Assembly: GCA_051747385.1 (NCBI GenBank)
Contig: JBNJGB010000013.1
Location: 102,095 to 166,094, forward strand
Direction: 5' to 3'
Length of the DNA: 64,000 bases
Source: JBNJGB01 sp051747385
GTDB taxonomy: Bacteria > Myxococcota_A > UBA9042 > PHBI01 > JACKFB01
Within the stretch, counting starts at the first letter, position 1. Every line of letters starts with the position of its first letter. The notes beneath the pieces are model-generated. The model searched no databases and had not been told where the DNA came from. It saw nothing but the letters and a program-made list of their open reading frames with translations. The position numbers and the translations under genes were made by a program. Below are positions 48,599 through 57,017 of this stretch, in pieces.

Positions 48599-48842
48599 CG
48601 TCCCCGGCTCACAGCCCTACGCATCTCGGGATGCCGCGGTCTCGGGGAGAATCACGCGCCAAACCGCCAAGCCGCCAAGACCCAAAGGCCAGCGATCCGC
48701 TCGCGCACCGGTTCGGCTGAGACTGTCGGCTCACCGGCAGGCCCACAGCGAGCACACGGGACCCACACGGGACCGAAGCATGCCGCCTTCCTTTGCGTCT
48801 TCGCGCCTTTGCGCGAGCCCTTCGTCTTGCGACATGGACGAG
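48599..48842. repeat. About 250-bp palindromic repeat, copy 1
   Basis: It starts with CGTCCCCGGCTCACAGCC and contains tandem GCCGCCAA units, an 'AAGACCCAAAGGCC' block and a right arm with CTTTGCGTCTTCGCGCC and TTTGCGCGAG. It is closely similar to 48882-49130 in the same orientation and to 57551-57800 in the opposite one. Its right terminus is replaced by a 31-bp REP-like motif. Frames read through it are not genes. Confidence 0.75.
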
Positions 48843-48873
48843 TGGGGTCAAACCTACTCACTTCTCATTTTCC
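48843..48873 (+). repeat. 31-bp REP-like motif, copy 1
   Basis: The sequence begins TGGGGTCAAACCTACTCA and ends TCATTTTCC. It matches 59987-60017 in inverted orientation at 28 of 31 positions by eye. It sits exactly between two of the 250-bp repeats. Confidence 0.6.
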
Positions 48874-48881
48874 AACCGCCA

Positions 48882-49130
48882 GGGACGGCTCAGAGTCCTA
48901 TACATCTCGGGATGCCGCGGTCTCGCGGAAATCGCGCGCCAAGCCGCCAAGCCGCCAAGACCCAAAGGCCAGCGATCCGCTCGCGCACCGGTTCGGCTGA
49001 GGCTGTCGGGTCACCTGCAGGCCCACAGCGAGCACACCGGGCCGAGGTATGCCGTTTTTCTTTGCGTCTTAGCGCCTTTGCGCGAGCCCTTCGCCTTGCG
49101 ACACGTGACGAGCTGTGAGCCGTCCCCGGC
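48882..49130. repeat. About 250-bp palindromic repeat, copy 2
   Basis: It is bounded by GGGACGGCTCAGAG at the left and CTGTGAGCCGTCCC at the right, which are terminal inverted repeats with one mismatch. The internal arms carry CCGCCAAG repeats and CTTTGCGTCTTAGCGCC followed by TTTGCGCGAG. Together with copy 1 it fills the whole 48524-49177 gap; no gene lies there. Confidence 0.8.
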
Positions 49131-49177
49131 GGTCGTGCCCGGCATGTCGCCGACGCTACTGCACCCGGGTGGAGGGA

Positions 49178-50143
49178 TCACTGCGGGCGGAGGAGCCTCG
49201 GCCAGAGGGCGCGAGGGACTCTGTCGTCCCCGTGGACGTCGGCCCAGGCCCGGAGGACGTGGCCGATGCCCCGCAGCAGCGGGATCACGCCGGGGCGGGA
49301 TCCGGGCTCGCGGGCCAGGCCCTTTCGCACGAGGAGGTCCCCCTCCATCGGGAGGTCCGGCGCGTGCTCCCTCAGAGAGGTGACCGGCAGCGCTCCCCCG
49401 GACTCCAGCCAGGCCAGCGCGGCGGCGCCGTCGCCCACCCCGTGCAGGACCGAGCAACCCGCCAGGAGCTCGAAGAGCACGGCGGTGAGGGAGTAGACGT
49501 CGCTCGCCGGAGTGGCGGCTCCGCCGGCGGCGACCTCCGGGGCCATGCACCTCGGATCGGTCGCCAGCTCTCCCGCAGCGCGCGTCCGGCCGCGCGTCCC
49601 GACGCGAGCGGAGCCCTCCACGTCGTCGACGAGCGTGTCGCGCAGGGCCTCACCCATCGCCCGGCGACGCGTGATGAGCACCTCGGGGCGGATGTCGCGC
49701 AGCACGTAGCCGAGGCGGTGCAGCGCGTGGGCAGCGGTGGCCGCGTCCGCCACGATCGCAGCCGCGTCGGGGAGCGAAAGGCGCCCACGGGTCTCGAGCT
49801 CGTTCCGCACCGTCCGTCCGTCCACGTACTCGCGCACGAGGTAGTGCGCCCCGTCGGACGTCGTCCCGGCGTCCAGGTGGGGCACGATGCACTCGCAGTA
49901 ACCGGCCGTGGCCAGGCGAAGCTCGCGGACATAGGGGTTGCCCACCTCCCCCACCTCCAGTCGGCGGAGGCGGTGCCGCGCGCCCATGACCTTGATCTCC
50001 ACGCGGCGCGCCCCGGACAGGCTCTGGCCGCGAAACACCCGGTGGCGTGGCGTCTCCAGCAGCAGCCCGTCGACGACGTATCGCCCCACCAGCGCGCCGG
50101 GGCCGACCGGACTCGGCGCGCCCTGGGACCGTGCACGTTCCAT
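49178..50143 (-). CDS. Probable pseudokinase of the Ser/Thr kinase fold
   Basis: The protein has 321 aa, a bare kinase fold without membrane helix. The fold is recognisable by Lys51 in 'VEIKVMG', 'YVLRDIRPEVLI' in place of HRDLKPENVL, 'MAPEV' and 'SDVYSLTAVLFELLAG'. Catalysis is doubtful: the glycine-rich loop reads 'LLLETPRHRVFRG', the HRD His is Leu, the catalytic-loop Asn is Val and DFG is replaced by 'DVEG'. It may be a scaffold or allosteric partner. The ATG at 50143 follows GAGG. It is divergent from the 50411 gene, with a palindromic element between them. Confidence 0.8.
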   Translation of the reverse strand: MERARSQGAPSPVGPGALVGRYVVDGLLLETPRHRVFRGQSLSGARRVEIKVMGARHRLRRLEVGEVGNPYVRELRLATAGYCECIVPHLDAGTTSDGAHYLVREYVDGRTVRNELETRGRLSLPDAAAIVADAATAAHALHRLGYVLRDIRPEVLITRRRAMGEALRDTLVDDVEGSARVGTRGRTRAAGELATDPRCMAPEVAAGGAATPASDVYSLTAVLFELLAGCSVLHGVGDGAAALAWLESGGALPVTSLREHAPDLPMEGDLLVRKGLAREPGSRPGVIPLLRGIGHVLRAWADVHGDDRVPRALWPRLLRPQ

Positions 50144-50176
50144 CGTGAGCACCTCGCGGACGGGGACCGGGCACCA

Positions 50177-50365
50177 GTGTACACCCAAAACCCGCCGCCT
50201 GTTCCGGCATTCGCCCACCGATTCGAGCCCATCTGCGGCGCCATCGTCACCGATTCGTGCTCGCAGCAGCTCGCTACGGCTCCGCGCGAATCGGCAACGT
50301 TTCCTTGCACCTGAACCCGCCTCGGCGCGCTCGGTGCTCGGCCCAGGCGGCGGATTTGGGTACAC
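50177..50365. repeat. 189-bp palindromic element with imperfect 21-24-bp inverted ends
   Basis: The left end GTGTACACCCAAAACCCGCC (then GCCT) and the reverse complement of the right end, GTGTACCCAAATCCGCCGCC (then T), match with a few gaps. Inside, CCGATTCG occurs twice and its complement CGAATCGG once, giving a nested hairpin. It fills most of the 267-bp gap between two divergent genes and could hold their promoters. It is single copy in this window. Confidence 0.55.
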
Positions 50366-50410
50366 GGTCCGGCGTCGTCTCTCGCGCCCCGGTGTGCCAC
50401 ACTGTCTCCC

Positions 50411-51289
50411 ATGGACCGCCCGTCCACCGTCGAGCCGAGCACCGCCGCCCGCTGGATGGCGGAGACCGACGAGGAGATCACGCGCTGGCTCGATCCGGCG
50501 CATCACACCCTGCTGCCCGTGTACCTGGGCCGCGCGGACGTCCGGCACGCCCTCGGCGAGCCCCCGGAGGCCGTCCTCGGAGAGCTGGCCGGCGCGGGGC
50601 GATGCTGGGCGGCGCACGCGTCCCTCTACCTGGAGCGCTGGCCCGTCCACCGACTCCGGAGCCGACGGATGGTGCCCCTCGAGCTGGCGGTGATCCTCGG
50701 CCAGCCCGCCCTGCTGGCGGCAGCACGCGAGATCGTGGCTGTGGATCCCATGATGCTCCTGGCGGGCACGGAGCCCGCCGAAATCACGGAAGAGCTACAC
50801 GCGCTGCTCGGCGGCCCCCTCGACGCGCCTCCCGAGGACGAGACCGGCGTCGCCGCCCGCCTGGGCATCCTGTGGTGGGCCGCGCTCTCGGCCCTGGTGC
50901 GCGGGCAGCGGGAGGGGCTCGACGTCGTCGTCGCCCACGCCAAGGAGCTGTCGGAGGCGGTCCGGCATCGTCCGCAGGCCCGGCGCGGTGGCCTCGCGCG
51001 GCTGGTGGCGCTCCACGCCGGGCTGGGGGCGCTGTCGGGAGGGCGACGGGACGACTGGCTGCGGGCCACGCTCCGCCATGCGCGGCTGTGGGCGGACGAG
51101 ACCGACGCCCGCCTCGCCGCAGCGACGTCCGAGGAGGGGCCGTGCGCCGGCGCCCTGGATCTGGGCGCCATCGCGCTGGTGGCCGCCGCCGCCGCCTTCG
51201 ACGCCGAGCCCCTGCAGGCCTTGCGAACCGCGGCCGACGCCCCGTATGGTCCCGCCCTCGCCGGGTATGCCGAGGCCCTCCAGGGCTGA
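50411..51289 (+). CDS. Hypothetical soluble Ala-rich helical protein
   Basis: The protein has 292 aa, with no signal peptide, membrane helix or known motif. It is made of Ala/Leu/Arg/Glu-rich helices with several Trp ('RWLDPAHHTLLPVYLGRADV', 'LGILWWAALSALVRGQREG'). Spacing of the helices recalls all-alpha immunity-type or TPR-like proteins, but I cannot place it. ATG at 50411; the YciO-like gene follows 32 nt later in the same direction and is likely co-transcribed. Confidence 0.65.
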   Translation: MDRPSTVEPSTAARWMAETDEEITRWLDPAHHTLLPVYLGRADVRHALGEPPEAVLGELAGAGRCWAAHASLYLERWPVHRLRSRRMVPLELAVILGQPALLAAAREIVAVDPMMLLAGTEPAEITEELHALLGGPLDAPPEDETGVAARLGILWWAALSALVRGQREGLDVVVAHAKELSEAVRHRPQARRGGLARLVALHAGLGALSGGRRDDWLRATLRHARLWADETDARLAAATSEEGPCAGALDLGAIALVAAAAAFDAEPLQALRTAADAPYGPALAGYAEALQG

Positions 51290-51321
51290 CGCCGGCCCCC
51301 GGCGGTCCGCACGGGAGGCCC

Positions 51322-51936
51322 ATGAACGTCATCCAGCTCGACCCCGAGTATCCGGAGACCTGGCTCGTGTCCCCGGCCGTGGAGGCGCTCACGCACGGAG
51401 ACCTCGTCGTGATCCCCACGGACAGCATCTACGCCCTGGCGTGTCGTCCCTGGGACGCGGGCGCGGTCGGGCGGCTGTACAAGGCCAAGGGGATGGACCG
51501 CTCCAAGCGCTGCAGCATCATGTGCAGCGACCTCAAGGAGGTGGGCAGCGTGGCCCGCGCCGTGAGCGACGGCGCCTTCCTCTTCATGCGCCAGCACTTC
51601 CCGGGGCCGTACACGGTGCTGCTCCACGCCTCCCGCGACCTGCCCCGGCGCGCCACCGGCAAGCGAAAGGCCATCGGCGTCCGCATGCCGGATCACCCCG
51701 TCGCCCGGGCGGTGTCGGAGGAGTTCGGCGGGCCCATCCTCGTGACGAGCGTCCCCGGCTGGGACCCGGGCGAGCCCGTGGACCCGGTCGCCGTCGCCGA
51801 CCGCATGTTCGAGCGCCCCGCGGTAGTCCTGGACCAGGGCCCTCGCGTGGCCCGGCCCTCGACCGTCGTCGACTTCACCCGCGATCCGCCCGAGCTGGTG
51901 CGCCAGGGCGTCGGCGAGGTGGAGCTGATGGAGTGA
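51322..51936 (+). CDS. YrdC/YciO/Sua5 family protein
   Basis: The protein has 204 aa, a single YrdC-like domain. Typical stretches are 'LVVIPTDSIYALACRPWD', 'RLYKAKGMDRSKRCSIMC', 'FPGPYTVLLHAS', 'KRKAIGVRMPDHPVARAV' and 'PSTVVDFT'. The family binds ATP and RNA and includes the threonylcarbamoyl-AMP synthase for tRNA t6A37. The short length and the 'GKRKAIGVRMPDHP' version fit the YciO branch, whose role is less certain. ATG behind GGGAGG. A second family member elsewhere would be needed for t6A if this one is a true YciO. Confidence 0.9.
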   Translation: MNVIQLDPEYPETWLVSPAVEALTHGDLVVIPTDSIYALACRPWDAGAVGRLYKAKGMDRSKRCSIMCSDLKEVGSVARAVSDGAFLFMRQHFPGPYTVLLHASRDLPRRATGKRKAIGVRMPDHPVARAVSEEFGGPILVTSVPGWDPGEPVDPVAVADRMFERPAVVLDQGPRVARPSTVVDFTRDPPELVRQGVGEVELME

Positions 51937-52049
51937 AGGCGCCCCGACGACGCCCCCGCCGGTGCCGATGGACGGGCCGACGGAGGGACGCTAAGCTCAT
52001 CCTCCGCGGATGCCCGAAGGGGCGGCCGCTGCACCGATCCGGACCCGCG

Positions 52050-53711
52050 ATGTGCCATCCGCCGACACGCTCCACACCGGCCGCCGCCCTCCTGGTCCTG
52101 CTCACGGTCGCCGTCTCCATGTCCGGCTGCGAGCGTCGGAGCCGGACCGGGGAGCCCTGCGCGTCGGCCGGCGAGTGCGCCTGGGGCCTCGAGTGCGCCG
52201 GCGGCTACTGCCACCGCCCCGGGGATCCGGCGGCGCGCGGCGTCGAGCCCGCCGTCGTCACCCTTCCCCGTGCCGAGGAGGCGCCCCGCGCGAAGGTGAC
52301 GACGCCCCCGGACGTGCTCGCCGTGGCCCGGCAGGTGCCGGCCGACGTGGAGATCGGCCTCTACACCAGCCGTCACCTGCCGGAGACCGTGCGGAAGGCC
52401 GACGGGACCGTCTGCCGGCCCGACGACGCCGCTCGCGAGCTCGCGAGGCAGGTCTCGGCCCTGGCCGCGCGCGTCCCGGGCATCACGCTCGGCGAGCGCG
52501 CGAAGATCGTCCACACGGAGGCGGCCCGGCTGGGCTTGCCCGTGCTCCGCGGCGAAGAGGCAGTGCCCGTCGTCGTCGGCGCGACGCTGGAGGCGGGCGG
52601 CGCACGGACCGTGATCCCCCTGGTGCGACACCCCGACGCCGTCCCTTACGAGCTGGCGGCGGCCCTGTGGCGCCTGGCCCGGCAGGCCGGCGACGGCCTC
52701 CGCGTCGGATTGGCGTGCGTGGGCGAAGCCTTCTGCCCGCTGTCCGCCCCGGTGCCGCCTCCGGAGGGTCGGGCCGAGTGGTCCGAGCCCGTCGCCGAGG
52801 CCCTCCGCGGCGTGGAAGCCCCGTTCGAAACAATCCGCGCGCGGACCCTGCAGGCCCTCCGGGACGTCGGGATCGAGGCCGTCGCGGTCCGACGCGGAGA
52901 GCCGCTTCCGGACGACCTCGACGCCATGGCGCTGGCGGCGCCGCAGGCCCCCCTCGCGCCCGAGGAGATCGCCTGGCTGCGCAGCATCCCAGGCGAGGGC
53001 GTGGGGCTCGTCACGCTCCTCCCGGGGGCTCGCCTCAAGGCCTCGAGCCGCCGCCTCGTCGCGCTGGAGACGGGGGAAGCGGGACTCCTCGAGCCCGTCG
53101 GGCTCCGGCGGGACGCAGCGCTGCTGGTGGACCGCGGTGCCCTGCGGCCCCTCCGCGTGCCCGTCCCCGGCCGGGACGCCGTGCGCCTCCCCCTGACCGC
53201 CGAGGCGGACGAGCTCGTGTCGACCCACGGAGCCGTCGGCGGCCTGTCCGAGATCACCCTCCCCCTGGCCGGGAGCTTCGAGGTACAGCCTACCGGCTCG
53301 GCCACACCGCTGGCGTTCAGCCGGCCCACTGCGAGCCCGGCGAGGCTCCCGTGTGACGCCTCGGAGGCGGCCCTCGACGACCACGCCCCCATCCGGCCCG
53401 CCGGGAGCCCGCGCGCCCTGGCCGCGGCCATCTCCCCCGGCGTCCAGGGAGGCCGCGAGGTCATCCTGGGCTCGGCGCTCGGCCTCGTCTCCATGTCGGC
53501 GCCGAAGCTGGTGGAGAACCTGCTGTCCGGCGAGCGTCCGCCCCGCGAGCTGGACCTGGTGCGGCGTCTCGCCCCCTACGCCGAGGCGGCCGAGGCCTAC
53601 CACGACGTCTTCCGGGAAAACCGGACCCTGCGGGAAGAGGCCCTCCAGATCCTCGCCCGCGCCACATACTGGGTCGCGACGCCCGTGGAGATCCGCCGGC
53701 TCGCCCCCTGA
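52050..53711 (+). CDS. Large lipoprotein of unknown function
   Basis: The protein has 553 aa. The signal peptide ends 'VSMSGC' (Cys about 27). A short Cys-rich segment follows ('CASAGECAWGLECAGGYCHR'), a pattern often seen at the start of myxobacterial surface proteins. The body ('DVEIGLYTSRHLPETVRKAD', 'ARELARQVSALAARVPGITL') resembles the soluble part of GldG-like ABC-transporter-associated proteins, but the match is weak and no permease gene is near. The ATG at 52050 has no strong ribosome-binding site. Confidence 0.75.
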   Translation: MCHPPTRSTPAAALLVLLTVAVSMSGCERRSRTGEPCASAGECAWGLECAGGYCHRPGDPAARGVEPAVVTLPRAEEAPRAKVTTPPDVLAVARQVPADVEIGLYTSRHLPETVRKADGTVCRPDDAARELARQVSALAARVPGITLGERAKIVHTEAARLGLPVLRGEEAVPVVVGATLEAGGARTVIPLVRHPDAVPYELAAALWRLARQAGDGLRVGLACVGEAFCPLSAPVPPPEGRAEWSEPVAEALRGVEAPFETIRARTLQALRDVGIEAVAVRRGEPLPDDLDAMALAAPQAPLAPEEIAWLRSIPGEGVGLVTLLPGARLKASSRRLVALETGEAGLLEPVGLRRDAALLVDRGALRPLRVPVPGRDAVRLPLTAEADELVSTHGAVGGLSEITLPLAGSFEVQPTGSATPLAFSRPTASPARLPCDASEAALDDHAPIRPAGSPRALAAAISPGVQGGREVILGSALGLVSMSAPKLVENLLSGERPPRELDLVRRLAPYAEAAEAYHDVFRENRTLREEALQILARATYWVATPVEIRRLAP

Positions 53712-53791
53712 ACACGCCGTGGCGTCGCCATGAGGAGCCGGGATGCCCCCGGAGACGGGACGGGGCCCGGGCCGTCGACGACTGGCGCGGA

Positions 53792-55219
53792 CTACTCTGC
53801 GGTGAGGGTGAACTCGTCGAGCACCTGGCTACCGTCGCCGGAGTACGCCGTGGCGGTCAGCTCCGCGCCGTCCACGGCCACCTGGACGTAGTTCCCCACG
53901 TCGCCGTGGGTCGAGGTCGCGGTCCACCACTCGTTTCCGTTGCCGTAGCCGGGCGAGTAGAACCCGCCGGCGACGACGTAGACGACCCCGTCGCCGTCGC
54001 CGGCCACGGCGCCGTCCCGGATGGCGTGGGTGCGCTCGTAGTTGTGGTCGTGCCCCGTGAAGACGAGGTCCACGTCGTGCTCCTCGAAGATGGGCTCCCA
54101 CTGCTCCTGGAGCCACTCGGACGAGCCGTGGTTCGAGGCCGAGTACACGGCGTGGTGGAACATCACCACGATCCAGTCGATGTCCGGGTCCTGGCGCGCG
54201 GCCGCGAGGTCCGCGTCGAGCCACTCGTTCTGCTCGACGATGGTGTCGATGTAGTTGGAGTCCAGCCCCACGAAGTGCACGTTGCCGTAGTCGACGGACC
54301 AGGCGTGCTCCTGCATGTGCTCGGACAGGCCGGGATCCTGCGGAAGCCCGTACTGGTGGTAGTAGAGGTTCTCGAAGATCTCGTGGTTGCCCTGCACGGG
54401 CATGAGCACCTTGCGCTCGTGCAGCGGCCCCATGGCGTCGAACCACGTGTCCCACTCGGGCTGGGTCCCGTTCTGGGTCATGTCGCCGTTGAAGAACCAC
54501 ATGTGCGCGTCCAGGGCGGCGAGGCGCTCGATGTTCGCCGCGATCTCGTCCGTGCCGCCGCGGCTGTCGCCCGCCATCATGAAGTGGAAGGGCTTCCGCT
54601 CGCCCTTCTCCACGCCCGTCCGGAACGTGTGGGGCTCCGACAGGGTCGCGCCCGTGAAGGTGCCCGTCTGCGGATCGAAGCTCTCCCAGGTGCCCACCCG
54701 ATACGTGTACTCGGTCTCGGGCTCGAGGCCCGTGACCTCCGCCTCCCAGACGACGTAGGTCTCGTCGCCGTACTCCTCGCCCAGCAACGCCTCCCGGTAG
54801 GTCGTCCCATTGCCGACGACCGTCCAGTCATCGCGCCACGGCATGACGGTCTCGCCGTCCTCCACGACCACGTCCTCGGACGGGACGACCCAGACGCGCG
54901 GCGTGTAGGCGTCGAGGTCGATCGCGGTCGTGGTCCACGTGAAGGTCATGGTCGTGGCCGGATCCCTCTGCCAGGTCATGTGCGCGTTCCGAGGAACCTG
55001 CTGCGGATCCGTCGCCCAGCCGCCGGAGGCCGTCGGCCTCGCGACCTCGTCGGGCGGCCCCGCGTCGGCGTCCGAAGCGTCCGAAGCGTCCGAAGCGTCC
55101 GAAGCGTCCGAGGTGTCGGCGGGGGCCGTCGAGGCGCCGTCCTCGCACGCGACGAGCAGCAGGCCGAGTGCGGCGGCGATGGCCAGCACGGAGGGGCGGA
55201 CGGGGGCGGTGATCTTCAT
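53792..55219 (-). CDS. Purple-acid-phosphatase-like metallophosphoesterase lipoprotein
   Basis: The protein has 475 aa. The signal peptide ends with 'LGLLLVACEDG' (lipobox Cys). A Ser/Asp/Ala repeat linker follows, encoded by 9-bp tandem repeats. An FN3-like domain (about 75-200; 'VTGLEPETEYTYRVGTWES') precedes the catalytic domain with the metal motifs 'MMAGDSRGG', 'FFNGDMTQNG', 'QGNHEIF', 'VMFHHAVYS' and 'FTGHDHNYERTH'. Such enzymes release phosphate from esters at the cell surface. The ATG at 55219 is the last one before the signal peptide. Confidence 0.92.
   Translation of the reverse strand: MKITAPVRPSVLAIAAALGLLLVACEDGASTAPADTSDASDASDASDASDADAGPPDEVARPTASGGWATDPQQVPRNAHMTWQRDPATTMTFTWTTTAIDLDAYTPRVWVVPSEDVVVEDGETVMPWRDDWTVVGNGTTYREALLGEEYGDETYVVWEAEVTGLEPETEYTYRVGTWESFDPQTGTFTGATLSEPHTFRTGVEKGERKPFHFMMAGDSRGGTDEIAANIERLAALDAHMWFFNGDMTQNGTQPEWDTWFDAMGPLHERKVLMPVQGNHEIFENLYYHQYGLPQDPGLSEHMQEHAWSVDYGNVHFVGLDSNYIDTIVEQNEWLDADLAAARQDPDIDWIVVMFHHAVYSASNHGSSEWLQEQWEPIFEEHDVDLVFTGHDHNYERTHAIRDGAVAGDGDGVVYVVAGGFYSPGYGNGNEWWTATSTHGDVGNYVQVAVDGAELTATAYSGDGSQVLDEFTLTAE
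55070..55114. repeat. 9-bp in-frame tandem repeat (GTCCGAAGC)n
   Basis: Four perfect units and a fifth diverged unit encode the Asp-Ala-Ser repeat just behind the lipoprotein Cys of the 53792-55219 gene. Length changes would keep the frame and only vary the linker. Confidence 0.8.
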
Positions 55220-55311
55220 GGGGCGGTGCTCCTTTGGACCCTCACGGTGTGGCGCACGGGCCATGCCCGGGTCAAGGAAGCGCCACTCGTCTGCCGGTAC
55301 CCGTCACCCCG

Positions 55312-56367
55312 TCACCTGGGGCGGAGGGCCTCGAGGGCGCCCAGGGCGTTTCCCGCCAGCACCTTGCGGATGCGCGCCTCGGACCAGCCCCGCTCCAGCA
55401 TCCGCTGCACCAGGCGCGGATAGGCGCGCCCGTCCCGCAGATCCCGCGGCGGCACGATGGCGCCGTCGTAGTCACTGCCCAGAGACACGGCGTCCTCCCC
55501 GGCCACGTCGATGACGTGCTCGACGTGCTCGATGATCATGTCGGCGTCCCCGGGGCCTCCGGGGCGTGCGAGGAACTGCTCGGCGAACACGACGCCGATG
55601 GTCCCGCCGGTGTCCGCGATGGCCCGGATCTGGTCGTCGTCCAGGTTGCGCCAGTGGGGGCGCACGCCGTCGACGCCCGTGTGGGTCGCGATGAGGGGCT
55701 GCTCCCTGTCGTGGACCTCCACGGCGTCCCAGAACGTCCTCGGGTTCACGTGGGCCAGGTCCACGAAGATCCGCTCGGCGTTCAACCGGCGGACCATGTC
55801 CCGACCGGCGCCGGTCAGTCCGCCCCCCTTGCGCCACAGGGCCAGCGGGCTCGAAGTCACGCCGTAGACGCTGTTGGTGAGGTGGACCAGCGTGACGCGC
55901 GTGATCAGGCGATCGGGGATGGAGGCCGGCCCGTCGGGCGCCGCCTCCAGGGCGTTGCCCCCCTGGATGGCCGGCAGGCAGGCGTGGGCGCCCTGTCTCC
56001 GCGCCTCCAGGTACTCGGCGTGGGATCGCGCGATGCGGATGGCGCCGTCCGAGCGCGCCACCAGGTCGCGCAGGCGGTCCAGGTTCCGGAGGAACGTGCG
56101 CCAGCGACTCCCCGCGGGGCGGAAGGGGTTGGTGGTGATGGACCACATGGCCCCGGTGAGCCCGGCCTCCTGCATCCGCGGCAGGTCCAGGTGCCCGAAG
56201 AAGCGCCCGCGGAGCAGGCCCCGCCCGTGGCGTGCCAGGGGGTCGTAGCCCCACAGCCGCGGCGGAATGAAGGTGTCGATGTGGAGGTCCAGGACCTCGG
56301 CGTCCAGCGTGAGGGCCAGGGCCTCCTCGGACACGCCCAGCTCGCGCGCCAGCGCGGCGTCGCTCAC
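55312..56367 (-). CDS. M19 family membrane dipeptidase (renal dipeptidase-like)
   Basis: The protein has 351 aa. The binuclear zinc motifs are visible in order: 'VLDLHIDTFIPP' (HxD), 'LPAIQGGNAL' (bridging Glu position is replaced by Gly-Gly-Asn), 'VTLVHLTNSVYG', 'VDLAHVNPRTFWD', 'PLIATHTGVDG' and 'SLGSDYDGAI'. The family cleaves dipeptides including L,D types. The usual 'EG' of the bridging Glu reads 'QGGNALE' here, so metal binding at one site may differ. The start is a GTG overlapping the upstream stop (GTGA). It is the last gene of a three-gene operon. Confidence 0.88.
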   Translation of the reverse strand: MSDAALARELGVSEEALALTLDAEVLDLHIDTFIPPRLWGYDPLARHGRGLLRGRFFGHLDLPRMQEAGLTGAMWSITTNPFRPAGSRWRTFLRNLDRLRDLVARSDGAIRIARSHAEYLEARRQGAHACLPAIQGGNALEAAPDGPASIPDRLITRVTLVHLTNSVYGVTSSPLALWRKGGGLTGAGRDMVRRLNAERIFVDLAHVNPRTFWDAVEVHDREQPLIATHTGVDGVRPHWRNLDDDQIRAIADTGGTIGVVFAEQFLARPGGPGDADMIIEHVEHVIDVAGEDAVSLGSDYDGAIVPPRDLRDGRAYPRLVQRMLERGWSEARIRKVLAGNALGALEALRPR

Positions 56368-57017
56368 GGAGCCACCTCCATCTCCATGCTGCAGAGGAGC
56401 CCGGTGTGATCCCCGAAGTCCCCCTTCACGACGCTGCGGAGGGCGCAGCGCCGGACCTGGCTGTCCCGGCTCGAGTCCGGGCTCGCGGCCGCCCGGTAGA
56501 CCGAGCCGAAGGCGTCCACCTGGAAGGTCACGACCACCCGTCCGCTCACCGCCGGGCGCGCCTGCTTCACCTCCGCGAGGCAGTCCTCGGCGTCGTCCCG
56601 GGCGTCCTCCAGGCCCTCCCTGGCCTCCGGGTGCTCGCACGTCGCGACGTCCCGGGGCGAGATGCCGCCCTCCTCCCGGCGGATCCCGAACCCGTAGAAG
56701 GCCTTGCGCCAGGGCATCACCACACGCTCCAGCACGAGCATCTCCGCGCCCTGGGCCGCAGCGGCCCGGCGCATGGTCTCCACGGTCGCCTCGTCGGGGC
56801 GCAGGGGGGGCTCCTCCTCCGGGTCCAGCCCCAGCACCGAGAGGCTCACCAGGCTCACCGGCTCCTCGGGCATCCGGTCCACCACCTCCACGAGGAACGG
56901 CCCCGACGTGCTCTGGGGCGCGTCGGTCCGCGTGGCCGTCTTCACGCCTCCGCAGGCGGCGATCGTCAGCAGGGCGCCGAGGGCGAGGGCGGCCGCGCCG
57001 CGCACGGGGATCGTCAT
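56364..57017 (-). CDS. Lipoprotein with AgmX/PglI-like C-terminal domain
   Basis: The protein has 217 aa. The signal peptide ends 'LLTIAACGG' (lipobox Cys). The C-terminal 70 residues ('GRVVVTFQVDAFGSVYRAAA', 'VRRCALRSVVKGDFG') match the TonB-like AgmX/PglI C-terminal domain known from myxobacterial gliding and polarity loci. The middle contains 'CEHPEAREGLEDARDDAEDC', a helical Cys-flanked segment. Both ends overlap neighbours by 4 nt, so all three genes are translationally coupled. Confidence 0.8.
   Translation of the reverse strand: MTIPVRGAAALALGALLTIAACGGVKTATRTDAPQSTSGPFLVEVVDRMPEEPVSLVSLSVLGLDPEEEPPLRPDEATVETMRRAAAAQGAEMLVLERVVMPWRKAFYGFGIRREEGGISPRDVATCEHPEAREGLEDARDDAEDCLAEVKQARPAVSGRVVVTFQVDAFGSVYRAAASPDSSRDSQVRRCALRSVVKGDFGDHTGLLCSMEMEVAP

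Noticed and set aside
48576..49118. Possible small proteins of 138-196 aa in the repeat region
   Set aside because: They are read from palindromic repeats, occur in several frames at once and end at repeat borders. Such frames are common annotation artefacts.
52050..53711. GldG-type ABC transporter subunit
   Set aside because: The resemblance is limited to one stretch, and no partner permease or ATPase gene lies near, so I kept it as a lipoprotein of unknown function.
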